Shown: positions 12,466-26,400, counted from the stretch's first letter. The stretch is DNA of 64,000 nucleotides from Gossypium raimondii (GCF_025698545.1 NC_068571.1:47711733-47775732); one strand, 5' to 3'. The notes: generated from the letters alone by a model not told the origin. Numbers and translations: made by a program.

Positions 12466-14233
12466 GTATTAATTTGTCTTCCTAAAATTCCATGTATAAT
12501 AAAAAACTATTACAATATTAAATCCACTTAATTAACTAATTAATTGCAAATCTAAGTTCTAATAGAAAAATCATTTGAAACCCACTTAGATTTTGATTTA
12601 ATAATAAAGTTAATACACTGAGTTTTTTTTTTTTTTGATTTCTCAAGCATCCGATGTGAGCCCGATAATTAATCCTCTGCATTTTATAGATCTATTAAGA
12701 GGGTAGATGTGTTAGGAGAAACTCTTGTCATCACACCTAACTCTTATGATTAATATACCGAGAATTTTGATGTTCCAAGTTCAAGTTGTAAAATTGGGAG
12801 GTTTTTATTTTTATTTTTATGAATAATTAATTTGGTAGTTGCTTGGAAATTCCTTATTTAGTTGTTTGGTGATTTGTGGTTGAGTTAATAAATTCCTTTA
12901 AAGAAAAATAGTGGAAGACTTGAATAATGAAGAATAGACTCAAACTTCTGTGTATCTTCCCATTAAAGAGGTATAGGAAGTTTTGTTTGTAGAAATTCAG
13001 AGACTGGAAAAAGGAGAATATTGGTTCATGGAATTGAAAATCATCTTATGACTTTGTTGCTCTTAGATGGAAAATGTCATTACTTTTCTCCTAATGATTT
13101 AATTTTCTTATGTAATAATGAAAAACTTGTTTTTGATTAAAATGTTATTAATTATATATTATATAATAAAATATATATTTATATATTACAATATTATCAA
13201 TAGCTACATATTACTAATAATATGTTATTTTGCTTATAACGAAATACATGATATAACCACATATTTTAATCATATGGTAGATTATAATGAACAATATTAA
13301 TAATTGTATAATATTTATTATATATTATGTTTATTAAAATTTAATTATGGCTAAGTTTAGTTAAATTATTAATGACTCATATTATATTATATTAATTATG
13401 TCTATAACATTAATTTTGGTATCATTAATAATAAGCAATACATATAAATCACTATATAATATCTTAGTTATCAAGAAAACCCTTCTAATCCATTACTAGA
13501 CAGATTCAATGTCAAGCTCTTGTATAACACATTCAAATCTTGTTTTCAAGAAGATTCTACTTCAATCTCAATTCACAAAGCATGGACTTTACTTCTCTGC
13601 TCATCTTGAATGTCTTCGTAAGCCTATCGGCTTGCAACCAACTTTTTCAATCGAGCCACTTCTTTTGAGTTAATGTCTCCATTACCCGTGATCAGTTCAC
13701 AACTCAAAAAGTGAAGTTACGTTTGAGGCTGGAGTTTTTATCCTTTTGGTTCAATCTACTTGTATTTTGAATTTTTATATTATGTTTTACATTTATTTCG
13801 GTTTTATTTGTATAGTTTCGTTATATTTTAAATTTTTATTTATTTATTTATGCAGGTTTACACGAGTCTTGAGCACAAAATTATCCACGACGCATCCGTA
13901 GTTCTTTAACTATGAATTTAAATTTTATTTTAGACATTTTAGTGGATTCGGCACTCATCCGTAAATCTTGAAATAGACAATTTTGTGAAGGGAGAGATTT
14001 TGGTTTGCTTGTCTCTTGTTTTTTTCGCATCTTAGAGGAGATTCTTTGACGTCACATTTATTATTTATAGCAAAGGATTATTACATGGTGAAAATCAACG
14101 GCAAGTGTTGATAAGTATACAATAATCATGGAGTTGAGTACCGTATATGAGACAGAAAGTAGGAACACAGAAGTTGGGTTTGAAGACAAATCCAGCGCGT
14201 CAACCTTATTCTTCAACATTTGAGCGTAACAAG
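12466..14233. other. Intergenic sequence containing a diverged copy of the later tandem repeat
   Basis: No gene is recognised. The part at 12825-13165 is annotated separately. The rest is AT-rich with poly-T runs. A somewhat more complex patch at 13490-13720 is not readable as a known protein. Confidence 0.5.
12825..13165. repeat. Diverged third copy of a segment of the 3-kb tandem repeat
   Basis: Shared runs include AATTTGGTAGTTGCTTGG, AATAATGAAGAATAGACTC, AGGAAGTTTTGTTTGTAGAA and GAGACTGGAAAAAGGAGAA, in the same order and orientation as at 18283-18660 and 21300-21680. Many substitutions and indels separate it from those two copies, so it predates their duplication. The two sets lie on either side of the P450 gene. 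Confidence 0.8.
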
Positions 14234-16652
14234 TTACGCTTGCTTTTCCAAAACACTAATGGTGAAACCGTCGGCAAATCCCAGAGTGGGTGCACGAACC
14301 ACATCTCCCCCCTTCATCTTTTTCCACCTAACCCAAATTTACATACTCTTTTATTCTCAATTTTATCATCTATATATGTACATATAGTTTCTTGCATAAC
14401 ATATTAATCAACATACCTGTACTTGGTTACCAAAACGTGTAAAAATATAGCCATCAGGACCTTGCTGAAATCTGCTCCCGCACATGTTCTATTGCCTCCT
14501 CCAAATGCCATGAAATTCTTTGCCGTCGCATTGCTTCCAATGTTCTTAAAAAAAGTAGAGGTTAATTGCTTATCAAACTCTTTTTTTATTTACATAGTTA
14601 CACAAGTAATTAAATACCTTCCATCTTGAAGGGTTGAAGGTAAGAGGATCTTCGAAAGCCTCAGGATTAAGCTGTAGGGCTGCAGGCACAACCATGATAG
14701 CCCAACCTTGTGGTATTATGTACCCTGACAAATTAAGAAAAGTTAAATATGCACACACATATAGAGAGAGAGATTTAATTAAACAATGTATATATGGTTA
14801 GTACTGTGTGTTAAAGAGATGATTACCATTGACATGAATGTCTTTTATAACCCTTCTTAAGATCCCAGGAGCAACATTTGCTAATCTAAGCGACTCATTG
14901 ATGACCTTATAAGCACAAAATTACATGAATTAATTATTAAACCTCACCCTTGATTCTTGATATATAAAACCTAAATCAAGGGAACAAATTAAAATTAATT
15001 AAAGAATATATGTATACAAGAGAGATTCACTTTCGTATCTTTTTGTACAATTCAATTGTTGAATTTAATATTTCATTAATATAAATAATACATGTCAAAT
15101 TTGATGCAAATTTAAAATTTCTAACCATTTGTTTTATGAAAGAAATTCCAACGGTTGAATATATATTTTAGATCGATACAATAGAGACATTGGATCAATT
15201 AAAAAATTTATATGCATGATATATATAATTATATCGATAGATTTAACGGTGTAATCATTATTTTTACACTAGTGTAAATGGATTCCCCTCGGCTGTATAT
15301 AAAGGGAGAGAGAGATGATATATATGACTAACGTTACGAGTAAAATGCATGGATTTGTAATCCTCCCATTCAAGTCCATCTTCAAGTCCAGGATTACAAT
15401 CTCTTCTTTTCTTATTAAGAATCTGCTCATGCTCCTCCTTGTCAAGAGTTAAAAAAAATATAAATTTACAGATAATGAATTATACAAGTATATAAATATA
15501 TATATATATAAGAAAAAAGAAAGAAAATATTAAATAATTATATATCTTGATTACTTACGTACCGTAAGTTGTTGTAGTAAAGAAGGATGGTCGGATAAAT
15601 ACTTGATGGCTAAGGCAATAGTGGAAGAAACAGTCTCAAAGCTAGCGAGGAGGATTCCAAAGAGAACATGAGTAGCAAATTCCTTTGTCAAGAATGATTC
15701 TGTCCTCATGTCTTCCACAATTTGGTCGAGAAAATCTGTTTTGCTAATTCGTCCACCTTCTCCCGAATTCAGTCTCTCTTCCACTAATTTACTTATAACT
15801 TGTATTACTTTTTGCTGCCTCTGCAATGTTTATATATAGATATTTTAATTCCGTTTTAAGAATACTAGTTTTCTTGAATGGCTTACCTTTTTACATCTGT
15901 AGAAAGCAGTACCGGGGATGCGTAAAGGAAATGCCATCAGTCCCTCCAAGAAGTTGGATAAGTTTAGGGCTATAGTATCTGACGATTTTTCTGGTTCGTA
16001 ACTAAGCATGTGCTTCGCAGTAAATTCAAATATCATCTGCAAATAATTGTTTATTAGAAAACTAGTGATTCAATGAAGAGAAAAATTAGTAAATATATTG
16101 AAAGAGACTTACTGCAGCAGTTTGGTCTTTGAGTTGTACCTCCGGCTGCTTAGCCCACTCCTGCAATCTTTGATTTATGGCACATTCTAGTTGAGGCAGC
16201 AGCCTGTGTTTAAGAGTCTCAACACCAAAGTGATTCAAAACAAGGTGCCTCAGATATTTGTGTACATAGCCACTTGCTGCTGTAGTATCTTGGCGAAGCA
16301 ATTTTGCGAAGGAATCCATGTACCACATCTCAACAAGTTTACCTTCTTGTTGAAACAAGAAACTATTGAAATCGGGATCCGCCGATATCACAATTGATCG
16401 ACCTGCTACACTTGTTTTGAACAGTGGACCATACCTACTCATTCTTTCCTTAAAAAAAGGATGGATGTCTATGGACCTGGCTGTGACAAGTAAACTGAGG
16501 GTCTCTCCCAGAAGTGGGAGTCCCATCGAACCTGGAGGCAGTGTTCCTTTACATTTAGGGTTCCTCCACCTATAGATCCACCTAATACTTATTACAAGCA
16601 AAGGAAACAAGAAAAGCCAAACAGACCTCACCATCATCTCCATCAAACTCAA
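14234..16652 (-). CDS. Cytochrome P450, CYP87A-like (CYP85 clan)
   Basis: Eight exons can be joined with GT-AG junctions and consistent phase: 16652-16113, 16036-15887, 15820-15563, 15437-15333, 14905-14827, 14724-14618, 14544-14417 and 14327-14234. Together they give 486 aa. An N-terminal membrane anchor (about residues 9-25) is followed by a proline-rich hinge (LPPGSMGLPLLGETL). Further motifs are the I-helix ASFET (289-293), the K-helix ESLR (355-358), FNPSRW (407-412) and the haem loop FGGGNRTCAG (427-436), with Cys434 as the iron ligand. The ASFET I-helix, exon pattern and overall sequence suggest CYP87A. The protein should sit in the ER membrane and oxidise a sterol, triterpenoid or similar lipid; the substrate cannot be read from sequence. 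Exon 4 uses a GTTAGT donor, which is needed to keep phase and replaces the usual Phe-Gln before VINE with Arg-Asn. Apart from that the gene appears intact. Confidence 0.9.
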
Positions 16653-16725
16653 CTCAAGTAGCTAAAAATATTTAAGAGGAAAACAAAGATCCAAGAGTGC
16701 AGATTAGCAGCCACATTGGGTTATT

Positions 16726-16734
16726 CTATTTATA
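16726..16734 (-). promoter_or_regulatory. TATA box of the P450 gene
   Basis: TATAAATAG on the minus strand lies 74-82 bases upstream of the ATG at 16652. This leaves a leader of about 40-50 bases, normal for a plant gene. Confidence 0.55.
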
Positions 16735-16739
16735 TGCTT

Positions 16740-17364
16740 CAATGTTCTGAGCTTAGTCCTAATTTATGTAGACTAACTCCATTCTCATTATGCTGAATGG
16801 TGGACATCTTCATTTCCACACATTCTTCTCAAACTTAAAATATATATTTTATAAAGAGAAGAGAATATATGAAATTATGATTTCACTTCATTCATTTCCA
16901 ATGAGGAGAATGACAAATCAAATTTTTCCTTCTCAATTATAAATACATAAATAAGAGAATAAATTTGGAGATTATAAAATTAAATGGAAATCTATTTATG
17001 GAAATATTTACAATAATATTTTAGTTATTATAATTTTAAAATAATTGATAGTTTTAAGAATAAATATCCATTTCTAAAAAAACTTGAAGCTTTTGAAATT
17101 TTTTTACACTAATACTAATATCTAAAATGATTTTTATAATTAAAATTTGATGATTAAATTGATAAATTCATTAAACTAAAACTTTTTATTTTCTGTAATG
17201 TGAAAATATAATTTAATGTAAAATAAAAAGTTTCAACTTATGATTTTTTTTCGATACAAGAGTTTTAATCAACGCTTCATTTAAGTTTCAACTTTTGTAA
17301 CGTCTCTATCTTCTTGACAAAAATTATTTAAAATTACATTTTAAAGTTTTGATGTATTTTCAAT
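16740..17364. other. P450 upstream region and AT-rich spacer
   Basis: No gene is visible. The sequence is AT-rich and leads into the tandem duplication that begins at 17365. Confidence 0.5.
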
Positions 17365-20300
17365 TTGATATTTAATAAGTTAATTAAGGAAAAATTGTTT
17401 AGCAATTTTATTTCAATAAAAGAAGTAGTCATGATTTATAAATAAAATGGAAAAATCAATTATATAGATTTTAAAAAGGTTAATATGTTTACAATTGTAA
17501 TGTTTAAACTTTATTGTTAATATTTCGCATATATATTTCGTTAATACATTTGAAATATCTTATACAACAATAAAAAATATTATATTTTAGTTCTCCTCGA
17601 ATTTAAGATCCCTTTTCCATCTCTTTTTTTTGTTATGGGATTTTTTTCTCATTTTGATAGTCTTTATTTATATTTATACACATTTCACTCCATTGCGATG
17701 CATGGATTTAATTTATATCTAATAATTAATATATATGCATATGCTCAAATATAGCGAAATTATTTTATGAACCCTTCCCAAGATATCATTCATGGTCTTT
17801 TTGTAATTATTTAATGACATTTCAATAATTTTTTTCATATCATTAAAACATAATTTTGGTAATTATTTTATCCTTGAACCCCAAATCTAGAATCCTGAAC
17901 CCTAATCCTAAACTCGAATTCCGAAACTTGAACCTTGAATCCTAAACTGATTCGGGATTTGGGTTTAGGATTCAATGTAAAAATGACCAAAATTATGTAT
18001 CAATTACATGGAAAAAATTGTTGAAATATTATTAAATAATTGAAAAGAGACCATGGATGATGTAGTGAGAAGAGTCCATAAAATAATTTCTCAGTATAAA
18101 TGTAATTATGAAAATAAGGAAAAAAAAAGGGAAAATTTCCTGGTTATATAGTTATATATACATTTTTTCTTCTTCTAGTTTTAATTTAATGAAAAGTGGT
18201 AAAGTGGCTTTGCATGCTTGCCTACTGAAATTTAATTTAATTAAGTGCTTTAATGAAAGTTGCTACTAAAATTTGGATGTAGTCATTAATTTGGTAGTTG
18301 CTTGGAAACTCCTTATTTAGCTGTTTGGTGACTTGTAGTTGAATCAACAAATTCCTTAGAAAAACAAAATAGTGGATGACTTTTGAATAATGAAGAATAG
18401 ACTCCAACTTCTTCATGTATAGGAAGTTTTGTTTGTAGAAATTGAGAGACTGGAAAAAGGAGAAAATGCAAAGGAAGAAAGAAGGTTGGTTCATGAAATG
18501 GAGGGAGTGGAAAAGCTTTCCAAAATCATCTTATGACTTTCTTACTCTTACATGCCAAATCTCATTACTTTTCTCCTAATAATTTAATTTTCATATGTAA
18601 TAATGAAAAAAATTTGGTTTACCAAAAATTATTTTTGATTAATTATATATTATAACTAGTTTTTTTATCCGTGTGATGTATGGGAAAATCGTTGTTTTAA
18701 AATCTTTGAATTTTATATAATTATAAATATTAATTTGTAATAGATTGTAAAGTTTAAAACATGTATCGCATAAGCTGATTGAGTCTTACCTCAGTTGCCA
18801 TCGGTATTATTGCCAATGTAAGAGAATGTGGGTTCGAGTGTGTTGAGACGCATTATCCTTCCTATTCAAGGGTTGAGACAAAATTGAAATGAGGTAAATT
18901 GCTAAAGGGTTTATAAAGGTAATAATCCATTTTAATCCTAAGCTACCTATTATATAAAACTATCCAATATCATATAATAATAATTAAACATTTTAAATAA
19001 TAATGAAAATCATACTCTCTTTTTGTGATGGAAAGTGATAATAACTATTACATTATTAATAAATAAATAAATTCATACATTATAGATTAGGTTGCCAATA
19101 TAGTGATATAATCTTTTTATATATGCATATATATTATTAATCTCACACATTTATTTTTTATTAATTATAAAACAAAATCTTATTTATATATAAAATATAT
19201 ATTTATTTAATAAAAAATTTAGATTTTATTATTTTTAATTTTTCCAATTATATTATTTATAACTTTATTAATTAGAAATTATTAATATATTATGTTATAT
19301 TTAAGTAGTTATTTTAAAAGATATGAAGAAATTAATTAATATTACTTTTATTATTATCACATAATAATACTAATAAATTATTATTTTAATATCAATTTAG
19401 TAATATAATCAATCATTCTCGCCAATTCAAAAAAGTTAAACTCATGTTTTATATATAAATATATAGATGATACTCGACTCCAAAATGATTTCTTTCCCAA
19501 CCCACCCCGAAATTTTAAGTAGTGTTTTATAGTATATTAAATTTTACAAAACTAAACCAAATATGTATTATAAAATATTAAAAATTATGAAACTGTAATT
19601 AGATATGTAAAAAAGAAAAGTATAAAATTAAAAAGTTTAAATAAAAAATTGAAAAAAGAGAGCAATTTTAATAAATATGTCTCAAATCCATCTAATCCAA
19701 CTTCGAAAATTGAAACCTGATGGTTCAATTTTCTTTACAAGGGCTTCTTTTTCTACTGAACATCAATGCGAAACATGCATACAGTGTTAACAAAAATGAA
19801 GAATCCAGAGACCCAACATAATCATTTTTAGAAGAATTAAGGCAGAACTGCACGTTAAATATGATTTGGACCAAAGTCATATGGCGTGGCAGCAAGATAT
19901 TGTTTTAGCTGAGCTAAAAATGAGTTAAAAGGGCTTGTTTTTAAAACAAGTTACTATAGAAGTGTCATCAAATTCAAGGTAGCTTTTCTTTTTCCCATAA
20001 ACAATACCAACACAACTGCATTCATAAATCAGTAAGCACCAAAGCATAAATTCCCCAGTAGATCACCTGAGTTCCACGCGTTTTCCGCACCATCCACCGT
20101 ACGATATCGGACCCATGATTTTAGGTTAGCTGCAGAAAAGCAACAAAACTTTAGACAATGGCCGGCAAGAAACCGAGATCAATGAACAGCTCATAGTGAC
20201 AACAGCTACAATACCAAGAGGCTTATAAGTGACAACAGCTGCAAAACGTACTCCTGAAAACCCGGACTTGGCATTTTCCGGTACCAAAAGGAAAATATTC

Positions 20301-20407
20301 CTTAAACACTAGCACGATCCACTTCACTATCACAGGTAGATAGCGACAATATATCAACAATTCAAACCGAATCACTATACTGAAATGAATAAAACAACCA
20401 AAGCTAG
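17365..20407. repeat. 3-kb direct tandem duplication, copy 1
   Basis: This 3043-bp unit starts TTGATATTTAATAAG and ends ACCAAAGCTAG. It is followed immediately by copy 2, which has the same start and end. The right end (about 20040-20407) duplicates the terminal exon of the neighbouring NF-YC gene: a minus-strand acceptor ending CTGCAG at 20130, then C and TAA at 20126-20129. The rest is AT-rich non-coding DNA. An 85-aa minus-strand frame (18494-18237) is repeated at 21517-21260 but resembles no protein. Confidence 0.95.
18785..18850 (+). repeat. Possible tRNA-derived (SINE-like) fragment
   Basis: TTACCTCAGTTGCCATCGG resembles a tRNA A box, and GTGGGTTCGAGTG about 30 bases later resembles a B box. 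The same occurs in copy 2 near 21804-21868. There is no poly-A tail or clear body, so this is weak. Confidence 0.3.
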
Positions 20408-23400
20408 TTGATATTTAATAAGTTAATTAAGGAAAAATTGTTTAGCAATTTTATTTCAATAAAAGAAGTAGTCATGATTTATAAATAAAATGGAAAAATC
20501 AATTATATAGATTTTAAAAAGGTTAATATGTTTACAATTGTAATGTTTAAACTTTATTGTTAATATTTCGCATATATATTTCGTTAATACATTTCTTATA
20601 CAACAATAAAAAATATTATATTTTAGTTCTCCTCGAATTTAAGATCCTTTTCCATCTCTTTTTTTGTTATGGGATTTTTTTCTCATTTTGATAGTCTTTA
20701 TTTATATTTATACATTTCACTCCATTGCGATGCATGGATTTAATTTATATCTAATAATTAATATATATGCATATGCTCAAATATAGCGAAATTATTTTAT
20801 GAACCCTTCCAAGATATCATTCATGGTCTTTTGTAATTATTTAATGACATTTCAATAATTTTTTCATATCATTAAAACATAATTTTGGTAATTATTTTAT
20901 CCTTGAACCCCAAATCTAGAATCCGAACCCTAATCCTAAACTCAATTCGAAACTTGAACCTTGAATCCTAAAGCGATTCGGGATTTGGGTTTAGGATTCA
21001 ATGTAAAATGACCAAAATTATGTATCAATTACATGGAAAAATTGTTGAAATATTATTAAATAATTGAAAAGAGACCATGGATGATGTAGTGAGAAGAGTC
21101 CATAAAATAATTTCTCAAGATAAATGTAATTATGAAAATAAGGAAAAAAAAGGAAAATTTCCTGGTTATATAGTTATATATACATTTTTTTCTTCTTCTA
21201 GTTTTAATTTAATGAAAAGTGGTAAAGTGGCTTTGCATGCTTGCCTACTGAAATTTAATTTAATTAAGTGCTTTAATGAAAGTTGCTACTAAAATTTGGA
21301 TGTAGTCATTAATTTGGTAGTTGCTTGGAAACTCCTTATTTAGCTGTTTGGTGACTTGTAGTTGAATCAACAAATTCCTTAGAAAAACAAAATAGTGGAT
21401 GACTTTTGAATAATGAAGAATAGACTCCAACTTCTTCATGTATAGGAAGTTTTGTTTGTAGAAATTGAGAGACTGGAAAAAGGAGAAAATGCAAAGGAAG
21501 AAAGAAGGTTGGTTCATGAAATGGAGGGAGTGGAAAAGCTTTCCAAAATCATCTTATGACTTTCTTACTCTTACATGCCAAATCTCATTACTTTTCTCCT
21601 AATAATTTAATTTTCATATGTAATAATGAAAAAATTTGGTTTACCAAAAATTATTTTGATTAATTATATATTATAACTAGTTTTTTATCCGTGTGATGTA
21701 TGGGAAAATCGTTGTTTTAAAATCTTTGAATTTTATATAATTATAAATATTAATTTGTAATAGATTGTAAAGTTTAAAACATGTATCGCATAAGTGATTG
21801 AGTCTTACCTCATTGCCATCAGTATTATTGCCAATGTAAGAGAATGTGGGTTCGAGTGTGTTGAGACGCATTATCCTTCCTATTCAAGGGTTGAGACAAA
21901 ATTGAAATGAGGTAAATTGCTAAAGGGTTTATAAAGGTAATAATCCATTTTAATCCTAAGCTACCTATTATATAAAACTATCCAATATCATATAATAATA
22001 ATTAAACATTTTAAATAATAATGAAAATCATACTCTCTTTTTGTGATGGAAAGTGATAATAACTATTACATTATTAATAAATAAATAAATTCATACATTA
22101 TAGATTAGGTTGCCAATATAGTGATATAATCTTTTTATATATGCATATATATTATTAATCTCACACATTTATTTTTATTAATTATAAAACAAAATCTTAT
22201 TTATATATAAAATATATATTTATTTAATAAAAAATTTAGATTTTATTATTTTTAATTTTTCCAATTATATTATTTATAACTTTATTAATTAGAAATTATT
22301 AATATATTATGTTATATTTAAGTAGTTATTTTAAAAGATATGAAGAAATTAATTAATATTACTTTTATTATTATCACATAATAATACTAATAAATTATTA
22401 TTTTAATATCAATTTAGTAATATAATCAATCATTCTCGCCAATTCAAAAAAGTTAAACTCATGTTTTATATATAAATATATAGATGATACTCGACTCCAA
22501 AATGATTTCTTTCCCAACCCACCCCGAAATTTTAAGTAGTGTTTTATAGTATATTAAATTTTACAAAACTAAACCAAATATGTATTATAAAATATTAAAA
22601 ATTATGAAACTGTAATTAGATATGTAAAAAAGAAAAGTATAAAATTAAAAAGTTTAAATAAAAAAATTGAAAAAAAGAGAGCAATTTTAATAAATATGTC
22701 TCAAATCCATCTAACCCAACTTCGAAAATTGAAACCTGATGGTTCAATTTTCTTTACAAGGGCTTCTTTTTCTACTGAACATCAATGCGAAACATGCATA
22801 CAGTGTTAACAAAAATGAAGAATCCAGAGACCCAACATAATCATTTTTAGAAGAATTAAGGCAGAACTGCACGTTAAATATGATTTGGACCAAAGTCATA
22901 TGGCGTGGCAGCAAGATATTGTTTTAGCTGAGCTAAAATGAGTTAAAAGGGCTTGTTTTAAAACAAGTTACTATAGAAGTGTCATCAAATTCAAGGTAGC
23001 TTTTCTTTTCCCATAAACAATACCAACACAACTGCATTCATAAATCAGTAAGCACCAAAGCATAAATTCCCCAGTAGATCACCTGAGTTCCACGCGTTTT
23101 CCGCACCATCCACCGTACGATATCGGACCCATGATTTTAGGTTAGCTGCAGAAAAGCAACAAAACTTTAGACAATGGCCGGCAAGAAACCGAGATCAATG
23201 AACAGCTCATAGTGACAACAGCTACAATACCAAGAGGCTTATAAGTGACAACAGCTGCAAAACGTACTCCTGAAAACCCGGACTTGGCATTTTCCGGTAC
23301 CAAAAGGAAAATATTCCTTAAACACTAGCACGATCCACTTCACTATCACAGGTAGATAGCGACAATATATCAACAATTCAAACCGAATCACTATACTGAA

Positions 23401-23423
23401 ATGAATAAAACAACCAAAGCTAG
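20408..23423. repeat. 3-kb direct tandem duplication, copy 2
   Basis: This 3016-bp unit is nearly identical to copy 1 throughout. The differences I could see are mostly one-base length changes in short homopolymers, plus a 7-bp indel (copy 1 has GAAATAT after CATTT near 17551). The right end carries the terminal exon used in the NF-YC gene model (stop at 23142-23144). The right flank continues into the NF-YC intron. Confidence 0.95.
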
Positions 23424-26400
23424 GAAAAAGATGAATGCATATTAGCTGGTCTTAGAACATGCCCTTGTTAAAATGCACTATAGTGGTCTTTCAGAAAAGT
23501 TTGCATGGATGAAAATGAACAATTCAAGATTCTCGTCTTTCGTTCGAGGTTTTAAGTAAAATCATGCTTAGACGGTGTTTGAATCTGCAAAATCCTATTG
23601 CATATGATCAAAAGGAAGTCTAGAATGCAATGCAAAAATGAAACTTTAACAAAAATGCAAGTGCTTAGGATGCAAAAATGTCAAAAATAAGGGTAAATTG
23701 CACTAGTAGTCACTCAACTATTAGTAAATTACTTTTTTGATCACCTAACTATAAAAAGTTACAAAATAGTCACCTAACTACTAGTAAAATGTCTTTTTTG
23801 GTCACCCAACTATGAAAAGTTACAAAATGATATCTAACTATTTAATTTTGTCTTTTTTTGTTACCAGCTGTTAATAGTTGTAGCTTTTAAAGTTGGCATA
23901 ATAGCAATTTTAACTCTCAACATTTATATATTATGTCAATTTAGTCTTGATTCTAAAAATCTAACCTCGACATTTACACAAAATAATAATTTGGCCTTTT
24001 TGCAATTTTTCTTTTCTTTGACCCTTTCACATAGCTAAAAAACAAAATTATCGGCTAAAAAATGAAAACACCAAAAATCTAGGATAATAATTTTCATCTT
24101 TTCTCATTCTTTTAAAATTAACTTTAAATGTCACAAAGAAAAGCAAAATTGCAATAAAATAAAAACAAAAAATCAAATTACACAATGTGTAAATGTTGAG
24201 GTTAATTTTTTAAAATCAATACCAAATTGACATAATTTATAAATGTTTATTATGCCAATTTTAGAAGCTGATACCATTAGCTAGCAGATAACCAAAAAAA
24301 CAAAATTATATAGTTTGGTGACCATTTTGTAACTTTTCATAGTTGTGTGATCAAAAAGGGTTTATTAATAGTTAAGTGATCATTTTATGACTTTTCATAG
24401 TTGAGTAACTAAAAACGAAATTTATTAATAGTTGAGTGACTACTAGTATAGTTTATCTTAAAAATAAACCAAACCAATGAAATCATTAACTAGACATCCT
24501 GGTTGCTACATGGATAAGGGGAAAGATTATATGTTTACTTCAAAGGAAGCAACTATGTTACTCGAAGTCGGGTGTAAACTTTGGACATGAATATGTGTTT
24601 TATATGAGTTTGGCCACACTCAAGCAAAATGAAGAGTCGAGCCAAACACAAGTGACGATTCGGAAGAAACGGAATGGGAAAATAACCGGATAAGGAACCA
24701 ACCAGCAATTCAAGGACTACATGCATACCAGCCCATTTTCATTAGGAACTAAATGACTGAAAATGGAAAATATGATGCTGGTTCCAAGCCATAACACAAG
24801 TGACACATGACGTGCCACATGCATCTTATGTTGATATACAGAGACCAGTTTTTACAAGTAGAATTAAGTAAAACTTTTAACAGACAGACTAGCTTACTCT
24901 TCAATCTAATGTACAGGGACTACTTAGCCCATTTTTTAGTCGAGGAGGCAAAATACAATCCGACTCCTAATACAATACCTCCATGGTACTTTTACTCATT
25001 ACCATCACTACATAACTATCATATCACTTAAAGGCTAAGTTCAATAAGGTGGGAAAAAAATGCAGTTTTACATTTAAATCTAGCAAATTCAATCAATAAA
25101 AATGGAACCTTCATACCATAACCATCAAACAAAATGCAAATATGGCATTAAACCAGTACTTGGAATGGGGAAATGGTTTAGAAAAGACTAAAAGGGAACC
25201 AGCTCCTTTGACTAAAGTTCAAAGCATTGGTATCTAATTCAACACTATTCAAGCAAAATGTTCCTTATCCTACAATATTGCAAGAGTTTAAGAAAAATAA
25301 CATAATTTTGAATGGAATCAATGGCTAAAAAAGGAAAGCAAAACTTTAATCAATAAACAAACCCAGAAATTGAAAATTCTTAAAGATGATAATAGAGTTT
25401 AAGGGGAAAAAAAACTAAATTTTGAGTGGAACCAATGACTAAAAGGGCAAAAACAACCAAAATTTTAATTAAAAAATAAACCCAGAAATTGAAAGGTTAA
25501 AATATGCTATTAGTCCCTGTATTTTGATAAAATTGAAATGTAGTCCAAATTAAGCTTCTACTTTACTTTTTATTTACAAGTCTCAATCCAATCATATACT
25601 TGTTAATATTTTTTGTTAAAATTTGTTAACTTGACGTATTAGTTATACTGCTTTATTCATCGTGTTAAATTAACAATTTTTTTATTAAAATAATTATAAT
25701 AATTGAATTAAGATTTTTAAATTGAAAAAAGTAGGAGGATTGAAATTTTAATAAGTGACTAAATAAACTATAGGACTAACAACATATTTTACCAAATTGA
25801 AAATTCTCAAAATTAAGGGAAAAAAGAACATACCCTTGACCGTCAAGATTCCCTTGACCACCGGTAACTCCACTTCCATACGAGCCATCATCAGTTCCCG
25901 CCGTCTGCCAAACACTCTGCCAAGCCTGAGAAGGTGGCTGACCGTAAATACCTCCGGTGGGATCGACGGCAGGCCGGCCAATCATCATCCCACCAGGACC
26001 ACCAGCAGCAGGTTGACCCATAGGGGGATAAAAGTAAGGTACCCCACTGGCGGTAGCCCCAACCATCGGAGCCAAACCAGTTTCATCCTTGATCTCATCC
26101 CTAGGCACAATATCTACCAAGAAATCGAAAATGTCGGTCCTCGTAATAGCCGCAGCGATGTCGTTTTTCTGAAGTGTCCGTCGCTTGTTTTCCTCGGCGT
26201 GAAGCCAAGAACGGATAGTGAGTTCCAAAATGAAAAGCTCACAAGCTTTGGCGAAGAGAATGGGAGCCTCGGCGGAGATCATACGGACGTCTTCGTCGGC
26301 TTTCATTATCTTCTTAATGCGAGCTAATGGGAGTTGGTGGTTCTTAAAATCGTTAACTTGCTCGATTTCTTGGCGTTGGTATGACCAAAACATTTGGAGC

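Noticed and set aside
18237-18494. 85-aa minus-strand frame, identical at 21260-21517
   Set aside because: Its identity follows from the tandem duplication; the peptide resembles no family and the diverged copy near 12830 does not keep the frame.
25797-26327. 176-aa plus-strand open frame antisense to NF-YC
   Set aside because: It is the shadow of the GC-rich, conserved NF-YC exon on the other strand and resembles no protein.
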